This document shows positions 62,934-64,000 of a DNA stretch of 64,000 nt, in pieces. This stretch comes from Pseudogymnoascus destructans (taxonomy: Eukaryota; Ascomycota; Leotiomycetes; Thelebolales; Thelebolaceae). A model generated the notes under the pieces. That model did not search any database. It was not told where the DNA came from and saw only the letters and a list, made by a program, of their open reading frames with translations. A program made the position numbers and the translations under genes. The stretch lies in contig NW_020167544.1 of NCBI RefSeq assembly GCF_001641265.1, positions 372,001 to 436,000 on the forward strand, read 5' to 3'. Every line of letters starts with the position of its first letter. Position 1 is the first letter of the stretch.

Positions 62934-64000
62934 ATGCCAATTGCCTTCATACGCTGTGGCAGTACTATTCACCGCATAGTGGCGAGGAGCGCGTACTCAC
63001 CATGCGCTGCCCTCTCTTATAGCAGCTATGTCTTTCAAGGTTCGCCCCCCATCCCCTCTGAAATTTCCATTTCTTCATCCACCGCACCCCACTACCTTCT
63101 CTACCCTCCACTGACACGCCTCTAGAGAATGACATTGTCCTCGTTCAGAAAAAAACCGACCCCTCTGCCAAGCAGATCCTCTCCAAGCCCCTACGGCCGG
63201 GGAAGATCGTGAACACCAGCACCGGCCACATCGATCATGAATCCATTATCGGGCTATCTCCGCGCGCGATCGTCTCGACGGCGACCGGGAAGGGGGAATA
63301 CAGGGTATATAGACCTACGTTGGGAGAGTATACAAATTTGACGGCACGGATTGTCACGCCTGTAAGTGTCCCTCTGGCCGCATCTACAGCCTCATACAAC
63401 AAGGTCAACACGCAAAAGGGCTGGCAGCTAACACGAGTAAACAGGTCTATCCCGCAGACGCAAACCTAATCATCTCCCTCCTCGACCTCAACCCCACCGT
63501 CCCCGACCCTTCCTCCCCATCCCCCTCCCCCCCGCTCGAAATCTTCGAAGCCGGCACTGGCCATGGTGCACTAACCCTCCACCTCGCGCGCGCCATCCAC
63601 GCAGCCAATCCAGCCCCTCCTCCCATTCCCTCCCGCGCGCGTCCCGTCCCAGCCCCAGACTCTGAGGAAAGCACCTCCGACGCAGTAGACGCCGAGCACC
63701 AAGCCGCAGTCGAGAAATGGGAAGCCTACAAACCCACCCGCCGCGCCGTGGTGACCACCTTCGACGTCAGCGCCCGCCACAGCGCACACGCCCAGACCGT
63801 CGTCGCCGGCTGGCGGAAGGGGATGTACGAGCACTCCGTCGATTTCCACGTCGGTTCCATCTCGGAATACATCTCATCACGTCTTGCCACCTCGCTGGAA
63901 CCCTTCCTCGACCACACGATCCTCGATCTGCCGGACTGCCATCTGTATCTTGAGACTATCTCGCGGGCGCTGAAGGAAGATGGCACGGTGTTGGTGTTTT
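62934..64000 (+). CDS. tRNA (adenine-N1)-methyltransferase, TRM61-like (truncated by window end)
   Basis: Exons 62934-63039, 63126-63361 and 63445 onward (introns of 86 and 83 bp; GTAAGT donor in the second). The N terminus (MPIAFIRCGSTIHRIVARSA) looks mitochondrial. Then IVLVQKKTDPSAKQILSKPL and GKIVNTSTGHIDHESIIGLS form the small N-terminal domain of m1A58 methyltransferases. IFEAGTGHGALTLHLARAIH is the SAM-binding motif I and LDHTILDLPDCHLYLE the acidic catalytic motif region. A Ser/Pro/Glu insertion (63604-63700) lies after motif I. Probably the mitochondrial or TRMT61B-like member; the last part is outside the window. Confidence 0.85.

Noticed and set aside
1..64000. tRNA or rRNA genes
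   Set aside because: I saw no convincing tRNA cloverleaf boxes or rRNA core sequences by eye; a covariance-model scan would be needed to exclude them.

Overview
The window is nuclear DNA of a filamentous ascomycete (Pezizomycotina). Three things point there: short spliceosomal introns of about 46-86 bp with GTANGT donors and CTAAC branch sites; GC-rich host genes with fungal hallmarks (mitochondrial ClpP, a TRM61-type methyltransferase, monoglyceride lipase, acyltransferase-3); and transposon families typical of such genomes (Fot1/pogo, Gypsy, Copia, hAT, Tad-like LINE). Many copies carry CpA-to-TpA mutations that create TAG/TGA stops, as repeat-induced point mutation (RIP) does. The class cannot be fixed from sequence alone; Leotiomycetes is a guess.

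Layout. 1-16,700 is transposon-only: a hAT running off the left edge, a pogo fragment, a Gypsy copy broken by a solo LTR, a second Gypsy on the minus strand, and a hAT at 11157-15081 with an exact 8-bp target duplication and a two-level nested insertion. A single intact host gene, an acyltransferase-3 membrane protein, sits at 16714-18267. 18,400-32,100 is again transposons: a Fot element (18620-20959) carrying a solo LTR, a LINE tail, a heavily mutated pogo element (24764-26631) and a heavily mutated second copy of the first Gypsy (26890-31068). 32,260-34,950 is a graveyard of host-type genes (APH-like kinase, Nudix, kinase-like, OrsD-domain). 35,290-38,563 holds three apparently intact genes: a 2EXR-like protein, a small Cys-containing protein and an unusual kinase. 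38,900-48,200 is transposons: a Fot element with a solo LTR, and a Copia polyprotein split at its protease active site by about 5.5 kb that includes a histone H3-like gene, an unknown multi-intron gene, a hAT and a near-identical second copy of the first Fot element. 48,190-52,060 contains dead STE20-kinase, OrsD and ankyrin genes. From 52,704 to the right edge the sequence becomes a normal gene-dense arm with seven host genes, interrupted only by one pogo element (54739-56428).

Four LTR families can be defined from target duplications: LTR-A (about 935 bp, TGTAATGG...ATGACA), LTR-D (389 or 475 bp, differing by exactly one 86-bp tandem unit; probably the LTR of Gypsy-1), LTR-E (about 640 bp) and LTR-F (249 or 372 bp, TGTAAGGA...TCCTTACA). 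Element names (Gypsy-1, Fot-1 and so on) are local labels only. The most unusual locus is 41,885-47,400: a histone H3-like reading frame beside a divergent unknown gene, where nearly every intron carries the same TCTGGTAAT-type motif.
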